This document shows, piece after piece, positions 1 through 13,299 of a stretch of DNA of 64,000 bases; within the stretch, counting starts at the first letter, position 1; each line of letters begins with the position of its first letter. The notes beneath the pieces were generated by a model. That model was not told the DNA's origin, did no database searches, and worked only from the letters and a program-made list of their open reading frames with translations. Origin of the DNA: Taxillus chinensis. Taxonomy: Eukaryota; Streptophyta; Magnoliopsida; Santalales; Loranthaceae. A program made the position numbers and the translations under genes. The DNA is taken from assembly GCA_023512835.1 (NCBI GenBank), contig CM042092.1, forward strand, positions 9,734,066-9,798,065. Reading direction: 5' to 3'.

Positions 1-40
1 TTCTTCATTCTTCTTCCTCTCTAAAATTATCTCTATCATT

Positions 41-53
41 TGGTATCAGAGCC
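41..53 (+). promoter_or_regulatory. Primer binding site, initiator tRNA-Met type
   Basis: TGGTATCAGAGCC is the standard plant retrotransposon primer binding site, complementary to the 3' end of initiator tRNA-Met. It starts two bases after the LTR end at 38, the expected spacing. Confidence 0.9.
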
Positions 54-59
54 GATTCC

Positions 60-716
60 ATGGAAACAGATGCCGAATTTCGTAACGAAGTTTATGAAAT
101 ATTGACCTGTCACGAATCCAAAATCGACAAAATTCATATTACCTTACAAGCTATTCTCACCGAACTGCATATGAATGTCTGTCCTGGTGCCTCTGGAGAA
201 AATTCCCATAATTCTTTTACCATTGCCTACCATGAACCTCGTTTCTCCGTCATCAATCCTTTCCCAAAGCTATATATGATTTCCGCACAACTGGTGGTCA
301 CCCCGTCGAAGGCTCCAATGAGAATTTTGATGTTTTCTAGCCTCGATCATCAGAACGTTGATCTGTGTTTTGCTATCTGCAATAGTCAGGGGAGCACGCA
401 CAACGTACTCTCTCTTACTTTCAGCGTCATCTTTCGAGACACACACTATCAAGCCCGTTATAGCCTTCCAACCATCATTGCAACCACCCAAAAAAAGATT
501 GTCACATTAGGCCACCAACAACCAGGCTCGGTCATCCAATCCAACAGCCTGATTGACCCCATTGTCATGCACCGTCGCTGTAGCGTTGGGGCACATGTAC
601 CTTCGCTAGCACCAATTTATGTCGCTAAGTCCACCCATTTTGCTCGGTGGCACCATTCTGCTTTTGAAGATAATTCTATCATTGAGGACAAGGATGTTTT
701 GAATGGGAGGGAATGA
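60..716 (+). CDS. Retroelement ORF, 218 codons, probable gag start fused to polyprotein tail
   Basis: The only ORF of the element begins 7 bases after the primer site. Its stop codon (714-716) overlaps the first three bases of the 3' LTR. The first 40 residues look like a short coiled coil with regular I/L spacing, as at the start of plant LTR-element gag proteins. The last residues (EDNSIIEDKDVLNGRE) resemble the extreme C-terminus of Ty3/gypsy polyproteins just before the polypurine tract. I infer an internal deletion that joined a gag start to a pol tail; the middle is unrecognisable. No zinc knuckle or catalytic motif is visible. The family assignment to Ty3/gypsy is weak. Confidence 0.5.
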   Translation: METDAEFRNEVYEILTCHESKIDKIHITLQAILTELHMNVCPGASGENSHNSFTIAYHEPRFSVINPFPKLYMISAQLVVTPSKAPMRILMFSSLDHQNVDLCFAICNSQGSTHNVLSLTFSVIFRDTHYQARYSLPTIIATTQKKIVTLGHQQPGSVIQSNSLIDPIVMHRRCSVGAHVPSLAPIYVAKSTHFARWHHSAFEDNSIIEDKDVLNGRE

Positions 717-932
717 TGTGTTATCTTTATAAGTAGGGATAATACATTTTGAATATTTGAATAAGTATTAAATATTATTATAATATATTATATTTATCTT
801 CTTGTGGTCAATGTAGCCTATATAGGCATTAATTCTAATTGAATAAAGGTATAATGAAATTAACTCAAATATTTTCACACTATCTGCCCTTTGTTTCTTC
901 ATTCTTCTTCCTCTCTAAAATTACCTCTATCC
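714..932 (+). repeat. 3' LTR of the element
   Basis: It begins with TG directly after a purine tract, and its end (895-930) repeats the window start with one mismatch. It is about 219 bp long. The terminal CA is mutated to CC in this copy. Confidence 0.8.
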
Positions 933-1314
933 CCTCCCCCCAACTGTCGCCTAGCTTTATAAATTAAGAATCTAGCTAGAATTAAGAATTTAGGATAAAT
1001 TTAAAAAATAAATAATTTTATAAAAAAAAAATATAAAGTACTATTAGAATAATATTAGCCAATTAGAACCTGGTAAGTTTGAATTTAACTATAAACAAAG
1101 CTATATCGGAGATGCTCGTATGAGTTTTTCTTTAAATGGGGAAGAAAAATATATCCAATGCATCACAATTATATCGATTTTCTTTATTTTGCAATTTTAT
1201 AGAAATATATGAATATTCCGAAACTCCTAAGCCCTCCCTAAACCTTTGTCTGTACTCTGTAGTGTTGAACCCTAACTCGAATTCTCTTCCCGCCTCTTCC
1301 CTTTTGGTTCTCCA
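933..1314. other. Spacer and probable promoter/5' UTR of the NFD6-like gene
   Basis: AT-rich sequence to about 1130, then a more pyrimidine-rich stretch leading to the ATG at 1315. No other gene is seen. The last 100 bases, rich in CCCT and CTC, look like a plant 5' UTR. Confidence 0.4.
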
Positions 1315-4300
1315 ATGGCGTCTCGGTGCCGTTCTCTATCAAAACCTTCCCTGAGTCTCCTCAAATCCACTCTCTCCAGGCCCACGCCCAATCTCAGATC
1401 CCCATATTCTCCTTCTCCGTTTCTCCTTCCTCCCCGCGCTACGCCATCGCTCTCGAGGTCGATCCCATTACGAACTCATTTTGATTCTCAATTTCCGGGA
1501 TGATTCTAACCCTAAAATTTGAATTTTCAGGCCGATCCCGCAATTGGGTTCTCTTCAGTCTCTGCTTCCCCTTTACTCTGCCGTGTCTTCGGCCCGCCTC
1601 ATTTCTTGCCTCGGAATTGACGCGACCAGCTCGAGGTCGTTGTCCCAGGGTATGCTCTGCAGTGCAAACCCAGGGGTTTGATTATCTCCAATGTGTGTGT
1701 TATTGTTTCTGTAAGCATTCCTTGTTCTATGCAATATTTGCTAATGCTGCTATTTATTAGTTCAAGTGTTCCCTTGATTTTATTGTTTTTATGTTGAGTT
1801 ACTGTTTATTTTCGATAATTTATTGAAAAGGAACGAAATTTGGATTGTGAAATATAGGTGTAGTCCGTAGTGCTAAATTTAAGTTAGCGGCTACTATTTC
1901 GTGCATAGTTTGGATTACTCGGAATCGAAATGGTGCCCTCCATGATTGTTGTTCTTCGTTTTTCTCATTTGAGCTGTTTTCGTGAAATTGTTCTATGTAA
2001 TCCATTTTGAAAAAAGTGCCATGGAATATACGTTGGGCTGTATTATTATTTCAGAATTAGAAGGTGAAAGGTTTCACCTGTATTGGAGTGTGGATGGTTC
2101 TATCGTATAATATTTCTATTGACAAAATTTGCTCAGTGCATTATCAGAAGGAGTCTATAATGCTTTTATGATCCCCCATGCCTCACCATTTTTAATATTA
2201 TCTTTTAAGATTCATTAATATCATAATGTGTCTCCAACGTGTTGTATATATATATTTATTTATTTTTGGTCCTATTTAAATCCCTTTTCCCTCTTTGCAT
2301 GGACGGATGTATTAAGGAAAATCTTAATCATGGACAATTTATGCTGGCACAGGTTGTGTCTTGTGAGTTGGGGTTGCATGTGTACGATGGATGGGGAGTT
2401 TGTGAATCAAATTTTCTCCACTATCCTATTGCTAAGGTGCAATGTGGTTTGTTTGGGCTTCATTGGGTAATGCCTTAGAGAGTTAGAGACTTTTTTTTCT
2501 CGTTGAAGTGTGGGTTAGTACTCGGTGATTTGGCGGACTATTCCTCTTTGTCTTTTATGGTGTATTTGGCATGAAAGGAATGTGCAAATTTTCAAGAACT
2601 ATGAACTCATTGTGGAGGCGCTTAAGTTACATTTTTTTGGGTCTCTTCTTGATTGGATGTCTGTTATTGGGTGTTATAGGTTCTCATCCATGTTTGAGCT
2701 CATAGATTTTTATTATTTTTGAGCTGGTTGTATCTTTCTTTTGCTCTATTGAGCTGTTTGTACTCTTGTCCTTGTCCCCTTCTTGTGTGCTTGGTATTTT
2801 TAATAAAGTTCTTATCTATATATAAAAAAGAAAGGATGAGCTCTCTTGGAATTTGTTCAATGCTTTAAATCAGTTAAACTGCATTGGAAATTATCTATTG
2901 GACCCTCTTCAATTTTCATGGTGCCTTCTGAGTTTCTTTTTCCAATTCGAATTTTGTCCAATGGTCTTTCTTTTTAAATTATTATTATTATTATTATTCT
3001 ATCACCTCTTTTTGGTTTATATGGATGATTTCATATTGGAATTAAGGCTTGTTGGTTTGGTTTGGTACTCTTGTCTGTTATGATTACCAAGTTTTTTACA
3101 AGCCCAAGCATGCATGTTCATCTATAAATTACAACATTTTAGGTTTGATCTCTATAACGTTCAGTTAGTCTATTCTCCTTGCAATTAAAAAAAAAAAAAA
3201 GAGGAATGGAGATCAGCCTAGTTGGGTTGATCAGCTATACTGGGGTGGTAAAAAATGCACAATAAAATCAAGCCAGTGGCTTATGATTCTTGTCAGTGTT
3301 GAACCCTTCTTCATTCAGACCCACTAGACCAATAACATAGAAAGATGATTTTGACATTGTATCATATTTAAGGGTCCAAAACGAGGATAGTGATCAATAT
3401 AATATTGTTGCCTCAGATGCTTGTACTTTTGAGTGCGTCCATTGTAGGAAGATAAATAATATTGCTATCCTTTTTTTCTCATTGTTTGATTCAAGATATG
3501 TGATCCTTATCCACTAGTAATGAGCTAAGTTGTCATTTGTTTTGCATTATTATTTTGTGGATTCTGCATAATGTATATAGTTTCGACAGTGTGTGTGGGA
3601 TGCTTTCTTAAAGTTATTTAATTGGTCATACGAGTATAAACAAAGTGATTTTTGTGCAACCTAGCAAACATATTTTCATGTGATATAATCACTTTGAAAT
3701 GAACTTTTTTTATAAAGGAAATGAGCCCCTCCAAACATTCTTAGAGTTGTGCCTCTCAGGGAAGATTGATTTATGATAGTTGTCAAAACATTTGTAACTA
3801 TATTTAAATTTTGATTACCCAATGCATGCACCTTAGTATCTCATTACTAAAGTTAGCAACATTGTTTCTTCTGGTTCCATATAATTGAACAAGCAAGTAT
3901 GTTGCCCATTTTGATTGCCCCATGTCAACATAGTAATTTTTCTTTGTTGTTATTAATTCTGTTATTTCAAGTTAATCTAAATATTTTTTTAAATAAGTAT
4001 GCTATAAGACAATGCATTGGTTTATTTATTTCATATTGGGGTGGGTGTTGACAAATGGATTGTTTCTGGTGGCACCATTAGTGTCATTCAACTCATGTAT
4101 CTCATTGAAGGGTGGGCCTAGCGCATTGGTGGAGTTGCTCCATTGTGCGCTGGTGGTCGCGGGTTCAAATCAGCCAAGGAAGGCCCTTTAATTCATTGTG
4201 CCTAGATGTTTTCTTCCCCATATCCCCAGTGTGGGAGCTTCGGCATTACGCCCTTTAATTCATTGAGTCAAGTGCCGTGTGGAATTCTGTTTTCTGTTAG

Positions 4301-5155
4301 CGCAACTCAAGGGTGGATGAACAAAAACATCTCTTTAATTTATTTATTTATTTTTTACCATACTTGTATGGTTGTGCCATGTGGTATGTTTCTTTTTGGT
4401 TCTACATATAATAAATTAGCCCTGAATAATTCATGATGTTTTGTAAGTGCTGCTTTATATCCTACCCTAAAAAATCTCTTTTAGAAAATGTATTGCTATA
4501 TTGGTCGTGTGGAAGTGTTCTAACTTTTAGTTCAGTTGCAGCTTTTGCCCCCACAATGATCATGTGACGGTATGCTAGGCCTATATCTTGGTTTTGAGTC
4601 TGTAGACAAGTATGGTCCCAATAAATGGTTCATTTCCCTGTACCATCGTAGACTGAAGTTTTTCTTGAAATTGCACCATCACTAGCTTTTTCTCTTTACA
4701 GAATGTTGATTATTTTTGATGATTTGTTTGGATGGTATTTCGTATTGGTTGTTCTCTTATTGCGTGCATGAATTATACATATTTATGTTTGCATGGCTAG
4801 AGTGGAGTTGTTTCAATTTTCAATCAATAGCCTTGTTTCGATTAATTCCCTATGTTACAGTGATCCTTTTTTGGCTCAAGAAACAATTAATGAGTTCCCG
4901 TTATATATTAAAATTCAAAGTGTCACCGAATGATTTCTGGGCTTCAATGTCAAAAAAAAAAAAACGTTAAATTTGTCTGCTATAGATGAGTGCTTTGTTT
5001 CGTTATGGGGTGCTTATAGATGTACCATGTCTGAATTATGCATTCCAGTGAGCTTAAACTATGAACTTTCAGGCTAGCACCACTTCGTGTCATGCTAACA
5101 TAGTGTTTTCGCTTCTATTTCCTATGCAGAACTGGGTCTCAGTGTACCTCGATAA
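1315..5155 (+). CDS. NFD6: NFD6-like small organelle-targeted protein
   Basis: Three coding exons: 1315-1457, 1531-1649 and 5130-5155, all with GT...AG introns, giving 95 residues. The N-terminus (MASRCRSLSKPSLSLLKSTL...) is Ser/Arg/Leu-rich without acidic residues, a typical mitochondrial or plastid transit peptide. Exon 2 encodes the family core, LGSLQSLLPLYSAVSSARL, and the spliced third exon ends ELGLSVPR. These match the NUCLEAR FUSION DEFECTIVE 6 family of about 90-100 residues; its Arabidopsis founder is needed for polar nuclear fusion in the female gametophyte and is predicted to be mitochondrial or chloroplastic. The molecular activity is unknown. If intron 2 is not removed, translation ends GMLCSANPGV at a stop at 1679-1681, so two C-termini are possible. 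Intron 2 is about 3.5 kb and carries a LINE fragment and a SINE. The 3' UTR may extend to about 5650, where I recognise no second gene. Confidence 0.85.
2285..2827 (+). mobile_element. 5'-truncated LINE (L1 type) fragment in NFD6 intron 2
   Basis: Broken reading frames encode the zf-RVT region found at the C-terminus of plant LINE reverse transcriptases. Visible parts are FAWTDVLRKILIMDNL (about 2297-2344), then after a frameshift LHYPIAKV...LFGLHWVMP (to 2476), then WRTIPLCLLWCIWHERN (from 2528). A T-rich tail with AATAAAG at about 2801 and a short A-run (2822-2827) follows, as at a LINE 3' end. It has the same orientation as the host gene. No clear target duplication is seen. Confidence 0.8.
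4110..4262 (+). mobile_element. tRNA-derived SINE in NFD6 intron 2
   Basis: A pol III-like A box (TAGCGCATTGGTGG, 4119-4132) is followed about 30 bp later by a B box (GGGTTCAAATC, 4161-4171). The 3' part (CCCCAGTGTGGGAGCTTCGGC...) is the conserved body of Au-like plant SINEs. TCATTGA occurs on both sides (about 4102 and 4259), a possible short target duplication. Confidence 0.7.
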
Positions 5156-6182
5156 GAGATTTCAGACTGTTGCAATGAAAAAGGCAGGAGGAAGCGACCT
5201 TAGTCTCTTTAGCTCATTTCTTTTCCATTTTTAATCTATACGATGGGCACGTAGTTGCATGACAGCTGAATGTCTGATATGCATTGTGCTTTCGTTTCTT
5301 ATATGATTCTGTATTTTCGTATTTCCTTTTTTTAAAATTTGTCCGTAAATAATGTAGTTTGGTGTTGTTGCTTTCATGGGGTCCTTTAATTGTTTCGTCT
5401 TATTGTTTTAAAAAATGTTCAGTGTGGTAGTGGCAATCTGTGTGCCGCTCTCTCCAAAGAAATAATAATATGGAACTTACTTCAAGTAATGGGCAAGTGG
5501 AGGCTTGCACATGCAGGCAAGCTGGAGAAGTGCACGTGAGGAGGTGGGTGCTCTTGATGAGATGTTCTCACCATGTCTCCTATCTTTTTGATTGGAGCCT
5601 CTGCCGTTGCCAGCTTCTGTCTCTCACTCACTGACCATAATATCAAAAATATTGTTTCTCACAGTTCTTGCTTTTTTGAAAGATTCATGCACGCCGACCC
5701 ATGGATACAATACAAATAAGGAGATGTATATAAGTGGCGCTGAAAATTAGAATTCTACTAGCTGCAGTAAAAAAAATTTTGAGTAAAGAATTTATAAGCG
5801 TTTCAATGTTTTACTTATTTATTATTTTTTTCATTGTTACAAGACTTTATGTAATGGGTTTTTATGAAGTCACGGTAAACAGTTATAAATAAATGACGGT
5901 CAGCTATTAAATATAGGATTCTAACCACAAACCTTTTAGGTAAAATTATATGTATTGACCAAAGTAAGTAAATACTGTATTTCAATTAAACTAAATGCGT
6001 AAGAGAATTATAACTATTTCAAAACATGTAAAGCCTATATGTTTATTTAATCATAACTAGAAATTTGTCACTGTTCAGCACTTCCAGCAATAGGGTTTTT
6101 ATGGATATTGAAACTTTTCAACATTTCATGTTTGCCCAATGCAATCTTCTGATCATAATTGTAAAACATAACCGCCTTCGGA

Positions 6183-6241
<59 letters not shown>
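6183..6241. repeat. Compound (TG)n(TA)n(CA)n microsatellite, self-complementary
   Basis: About 8 TG units run into about 14 TA units and then about 7 CA units. The whole tract is an inverted repeat that can form one uninterrupted hairpin. Confidence 0.95.
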
Positions 6242-6242
<1 letters not shown>

Positions 6243-8244
6243 TGCTTTGAATACATCTCATTTCAAAGCTTGGGTTATATTTGACTACACTGAAGGGTAA
6301 AAAGATGGGGAAAAGGAATCAAAATTGGGTTGTACATGATTTTATATATTACCATGCTAACTGAGAGGCAACTGATAAATGCTCGTGTAGTCGTGTGTGA
6401 TTGTGTGTGTATGAAGCGGATGGCCAAAGTCAGTGTCCGCGGTGGATGGGTGTGGAAGGGAGACATGCCCTTTACATTGAACGTGGAAATATCCCACCAT
6501 GCATGGGAGCCCATCATAAGGTACATCAATGGTTCTGAAAATTAATATTCTGCAACTTCAATTATTAATTTAAATATTTTCCAATGCTTTACTGTTTGCA
6601 TTTTAAAAATATAAAAGTCACAGGGCTTGTTTGTAATGATGCTCAACCACTTGTGTATGTTGTAATTAGTAACGGCAGCAGCACACTGGCTGCTGAGTGC
6701 TGACCATCCCCCACATGAGGCACGAAGGAGGAGCACCATGCCATTCCAATTCCAAGCACTCCCCCCCTTCCCTATACTAAAAAGCTACGAATAATTAATG
6801 TTTTTAATTATTCTTGATGCAGAGTATCTATCTAGTTGTGTGGCAGCTAACCATCTAGTAACAAGGAGGGTGCATATGGAGAGGCGGGCATAGGCCTTTT
6901 TTCATGGACATTTCACCGACCACGTTAGGGGAGAATTATTCAATTCTCACATTGTCTGTGTGTCTGTGTGTGTGAACAACATGGCTCTCTCAAACTAATT
7001 CATAGCGTCAAGTTTGGAATGACGAAAAGCTATGTTGGGATTATTTTTTCATTTTCATAATGGTAAAAAAAAACAAATATATAATTATGCGTGAAATAGC
7101 GGGCCGATTTAGATGTTTAGATATATTTAATATTCTTAAACTCATCGAGACATTCAATTTGTTTAATATAAATAAAAAAATGCATCCAAACATTAATTTA
7201 CGGATCTAACACACGAATAGCAGCCTTTGTTTTTTTAAATATAAAATTGCAAATCGGTTTTCTTGAATGATTTTTGTGTGTATTTGTTTATACAGGATGT
7301 TAAAGTGTTAAGATGGCCTGTCTGGATGACTGGATCACCTGTTTTATGTTAATGTATGTGTAATTGAGTATAATAGACTTGGTTTTCTAGGATGACATAA
7401 TATTTATTGGAGTTAGAAATGAAGTGCACATAATTGTAAGCACTGTTACTTTTCCGAGTGAATTGAAGAACATTATATATATATATATATGAGGTTCGCT
7501 ATATATTCGACCATATGCGTGTAGGATTTGATTACGTAGATTGTAGAGATTGATTAGTATCCAACCTATAAAAAGTATAATTAGGACTTTGAAGAATCGA
7601 AAAACTAAAATAAAACATGTCAAGATTAAAGCATTTAAATCATGTCAAGGAATTTAACCCAAACCTCTAGAGAATAACAAATTCAGTATTAAGTCCAGAA
7701 ACATTAAGTATTATTTATAAGTAGTAACATCGTAGAATGAGCTTGTAGAGAGAATTATTAGGTAATATTTAATCAAAAACGAAGATTGAATCTGTGGATA
7801 TTAAACTTTATAGTCAAATAGAGCCTTACAAGAGCCAAAAAGAAGTATATGTAAAGAAAGCTAGATATAAGTTATACGACATTGTTTTTGAAACATGCAA
7901 GTGAATATAAATACTTGGCAAACAAAACAAAACAAAACACTTATGAGAATGCATTAGAAGACCTATCATACATGAGCATACGTAAGTAAGCAATTCTTAA
8001 ATTCCAAACAATATCGGCCTATTTTAAATAAGTTCTAAAGTTAAGTATGTTAATGTAAAATTTTATATTTTGAATAGCGTTTTGAGTTAGCTATTATTCG
8101 AAGGTAAGAATATTTGAATGGTAATGAAACTATCGATACAAGTGTTATTTAATTATATTTAAGTCTAATTTAAACTTTGATTAATATTAATTGTCATGAT
8201 GGATTCAGAAAATTTAGTTGAGGGTGGCTGAGATATAATTGTGT

Positions 8245-8790
8245 AATTCATATTTAAAAACTGTTATTGAAATTTATAATTAACATTATTTGAGTTATAA
8301 GTAATGACATAAAAACATATAAAACTCACTAAATACTCTAATAACTAAGTCATACAATTTTTAAAAATCAAATAATTCAATTACCACTATTTCATATAGA
8401 GCATTTGTAATAGAATACCTAAATATTTAAATAAATGTGTCTATATAGAGCAATATTGATCACAAATTATACTTAAAATTTATATTTTAGCTACAAACTT
8501 TATTATAATTTTAAACTTTAATATATTTTTAAATTTGAAGGTACTTGTTAGTCAAATTTGGTTAGATGGTAATTCGAAGTTTAAAATTATAATAAAATTA
8601 TAGTCTATATACAGATTTCGAGTATATAATTTGTAATCAATATTATTTTGTATAGATAAGTTTATTAAAATATTTAGTTATTAATGTTCTTAACAGCATG
8701 TTCATCGTAAATACTTGGAAATGATAAATAATATTAGTAATTAATTCTAATTTTAATTATATATATATAAATATAATTAAAAATTATACT
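8245..8790. repeat. Foldback repeat family, copy 1
   Basis: This AT-rich stretch matches 55545-56075 nearly from end to end. Its middle (about 8401-8700) is an imperfect inverted repeat: the left arm around AATATTGATCACAAATTATA mirrors the right arm around TAATTTGTAATCAATATTAT. The same arms occur in TMX2 intron 4 (22381-22637). No ORF. It is best read as a MITE-like non-autonomous element of unknown superfamily. Confidence 0.7.
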
Positions 8791-9247
8791 ATATATATAT
8801 TAAAATTTTTAAAATTTGAGGAGACGCCATGACGCCTTTTGACCACTCATGTAATAGTTGTCATTATGAGATGTGAATGTTTCAATTAAAGAGAAATTGT
8901 TATATATGTTGGTTTGGTCATTTAGTTTTGATTACACATACTATTAAAGAGAATAGATGTACCTATTGACATTAAATAAGGTAAAAAAAATTATGAGTAG
9001 ACCATAAATGACGACTTATGTAAAAATGGTAATAAAATATATGAAATTTAGGAAATTCGAAAAAAAATGATAATGTAATTGATAGATATGTTTGGAATGT
9101 AAAGAATGTATATATATATTATTGGATCCAATATAAATTTTTTATTTCTGTTCATATAATTAATAATATTTTATTTGGATAAGTGACCTGTTAGTTTAAT
9201 TTTTTTTTAAAAAATTAATGTATATGCATATATGTGTGTGTGTTTTT

Positions 9248-9248
<1 letters not shown>

Positions 9249-9283
<35 letters not shown>
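9249..9283. repeat. (TTA)n microsatellite
   Basis: About 12 uninterrupted TTA units. Confidence 0.95.
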
Positions 9284-9286
<3 letters not shown>

Positions 9287-9578
9287 GAGCAACAATAATA
9301 CTTATGCATTTAGTAGGAAAGCGCATATTTTCAATAAAACTGGGTTCGTTGGGTAGCTCCACCACTCCAGTGGACTGGTAAAACTGAATCGTGGATGGGT
9401 GTGCATCCTCTGATTTTTCAATCGCAGGGCAGATGGGCGCGGCAGTGATTATTTGCTGTCTCCAAATGGCTGGAGACATGTTCTGCGGCGCTGGCCTGCA
9501 GGATTATGGGCAGCCCCGGCCGGCCTGGTTGGCGAGGATCGAGTTGATTTGGCAGCAGGGTAGAGTCTGACTACCTAT

Positions 9579-9581
<3 letters not shown>

Positions 9582-9617
<36 letters not shown>
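9582..9617. repeat. (TG)18 microsatellite
   Basis: Eighteen uninterrupted TG units next to the GC-richer patch at 9330-9560. Confidence 0.95.
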
Positions 9618-9620
<3 letters not shown>

Positions 9621-11278
9621 AATATGATCTAATTAACCATTTTGAGTGGTTGGTCATCTCCTAATTAACTGGTGTATTAGGGTGCGTTGTGTCTGTTCCG
9701 TGAGATCGACGTTTGTGTAAAAATTGACTACTTGATAATTAATGAGACCTCGCAGGTGGCGGACGTACAATCTTTCCCACTTTTCTCAGTAAGGCTGGGA
9801 TTTGATTCGGTTGCTCGCTAATTTATGTCATGTTCTTCCACGTGGACTTTGATCTAATTTGCTCTCACTTTGGTCATGTTTGTTTTATTATGAAATTTTT
9901 TAATTTAAACCATCAAATCAAAAAATTTCAGTAAATTTATTATAGCGAATCGACAATTAAATAAAAATATAACATGAATCAAGATTTAACGATATAAATT
10001 AAAGTTATTATAATAAAAAAATTAACCTCTGTTATTATTGTATCCAAACTCTATATATATTTTTCAACCAAAATAAATCAACAAATAAGATGATTATTTC
10101 ATCACCATATTATGTTTAAAAAGAAAAGCCCAAAGACATTTATTTATACATAAACTTCGGCTAATGTGGGTAGGCCTAAGGATGGAAAGGTGCCTAGGAT
10201 CCATCGCTATACATAATTAATTACTATTGTCTTGTCAACTCTCCCACCCTAGTTAAATACTGATTGCCCCTAGTTGTGGGGCTATTTAATTTTGTTTTAA
10301 AAAAAATTGACTTTGCTCTTTGACCATTCTCGAACTGCTCAATTGTTTTTTCTTTTTCAATTTCATCACCATATTTTTCTGGAAATCAAAAAATTGGGAT
10401 TTTCAATCGAAATATAGTATTAAATATTTTTGAAACTCAATGAAATTAGCTTAGAGCTGGTCGACATATGAGACGATCGACGAAGATAACGTATTATTAT
10501 ACGATATAATATATGAGACGTTGCTCTCATCATCACCATCTTCTTCTTCTTCTTCTTTTGATAAAGTTGATCCATCTCACCTTTAATTTGGCTCCCGAGT
10601 TTTGCTGACGGGTCTAAAAATATAAATAAATAAATTGCAATGTGAATTATGGTGTTAGTTTGTTCAAAAATAATATAAAACCTCAGTTCAGCTCTAGCTA
10701 GCAAGATAGCAAACATGTATTTCATTTTTTGGTTGAAGATTGAGGTGGTAGGAATGTATTTTAGGATCCATAATCAACCTAGAACGTGAATAACTTGATA
10801 CTATATTGGTTTGGCCAATAAGTGGTCCTTGCCATAAATGTAGAAAAATGAATTTTTTCTTATTTAATTTAATTTAATTGGTAAAAATCATTTAGTTTTT
10901 TTTTTGTTTTCTTCAAATTGAGACATAATGTAATGTTTATATATATATATAAGCTAAAATCGAATCAAGTGGTAAGTAAGGGGAAATAAAGAAGCTAGGC
11001 AAATTTCTTGCCTTGCTGAATTTGGTGAAATACAAGCTCAGCTCAAACAAAACATTAAACAGTCTAGAAAACCAAAAAAATTTACGACAATTCAATCAAC
11101 TACTAGAATTAAAAGTGGGGGGTGGAGGGTGGAGGGTGGATGGTGGGCGTGGGAGAGGAAATAAAATAAAATAAAACAAAATAATAAGCTCAAAAAAAAA
11201 AAAAAAAAAAAGAGTGGGAACATGTAACTAAAATTCTTCACCGAGTGTCCTAATCGAGTGTAGTCCCCCTCGCACCCA

Positions 11279-12993
<1,715 letters not shown>

Positions 12994-13063
12994 TTATTAA
13001 TTTTATGTCTATAGAGCCTCCACGCAATTCAAGTGATCAATGTAGGAAATATTGCAAGTGTTC

Positions 13064-13064
<1 letters not shown>

Positions 13065-13100
<36 letters not shown>
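13065..13100. repeat. (AG)18 tract in the GATA 5' UTR/promoter
   Basis: Eighteen AG units (CT on the gene's strand), followed to about 13170 by degenerate GA-rich sequence. It lies 72 bp upstream of the start codon. CT-rich leaders and GAGA elements of this kind are common in plant 5' UTRs and bind BBR/BPC proteins; a role here is inferred only from position. Confidence 0.75.
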
Positions 13101-13106
<6 letters not shown>

Positions 13107-13299
13107 GTATGTGGAGGTGTGTTATTGGGGGAGAGAGAGGAAGAGGTGGAGAGAAGAGAGAAAGAGAGGGTTTATTTGCGTTGGAAGGGGACAGGCAACA
13201 GCTGAAATGCAGGGATTTCGACGACTAAAATTTAAAAGAGAAACAAAGTGTTTTACTGTTTTATATATATATATATATATAAAATAAAGAAAAAAGAAA

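Larger units (their letters stand above)
1..932 (+). mobile_element. Small non-autonomous LTR retroelement (5' LTR cut by window start)
   Basis: Bases 1-36 match 895-930 with one mismatch, so the window opens in the last part of a 5' LTR that ends in CA at 38. Two bases later a primer binding site (41-53) matches the initiator tRNA-Met 3' end. A purine-rich tract (about 705-713) precedes the second LTR, which starts TGATG at 714 and ends near 932. The internal part is only about 675 bp and has one 218-codon ORF, with no protease, reverse transcriptase or integrase. It is therefore a deletion derivative of the TRIM, SMART or LARD kind that would depend on a partner element. The near identity of the LTR ends suggests a fairly young insertion. 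The left target duplication lies outside the window. Confidence 0.85.
5156..11278. other. 3' UTR of NFD6-like gene, then AT-rich spacer
   Basis: Bases 5156 to about 5660 may hold more 3' UTR; an ORF at 5440-5634 has no recognisable product. From 5.7 to 11.2 kb I see no supported gene. There are microsatellites, one foldback-type repeat (8245-8790) and a more GC-rich patch (about 9330-9560) without a recognisable product. Small ORFs at 6275-6545, 7387-7623 and 10420-10725 are not supported by any motif. Confidence 0.45.
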
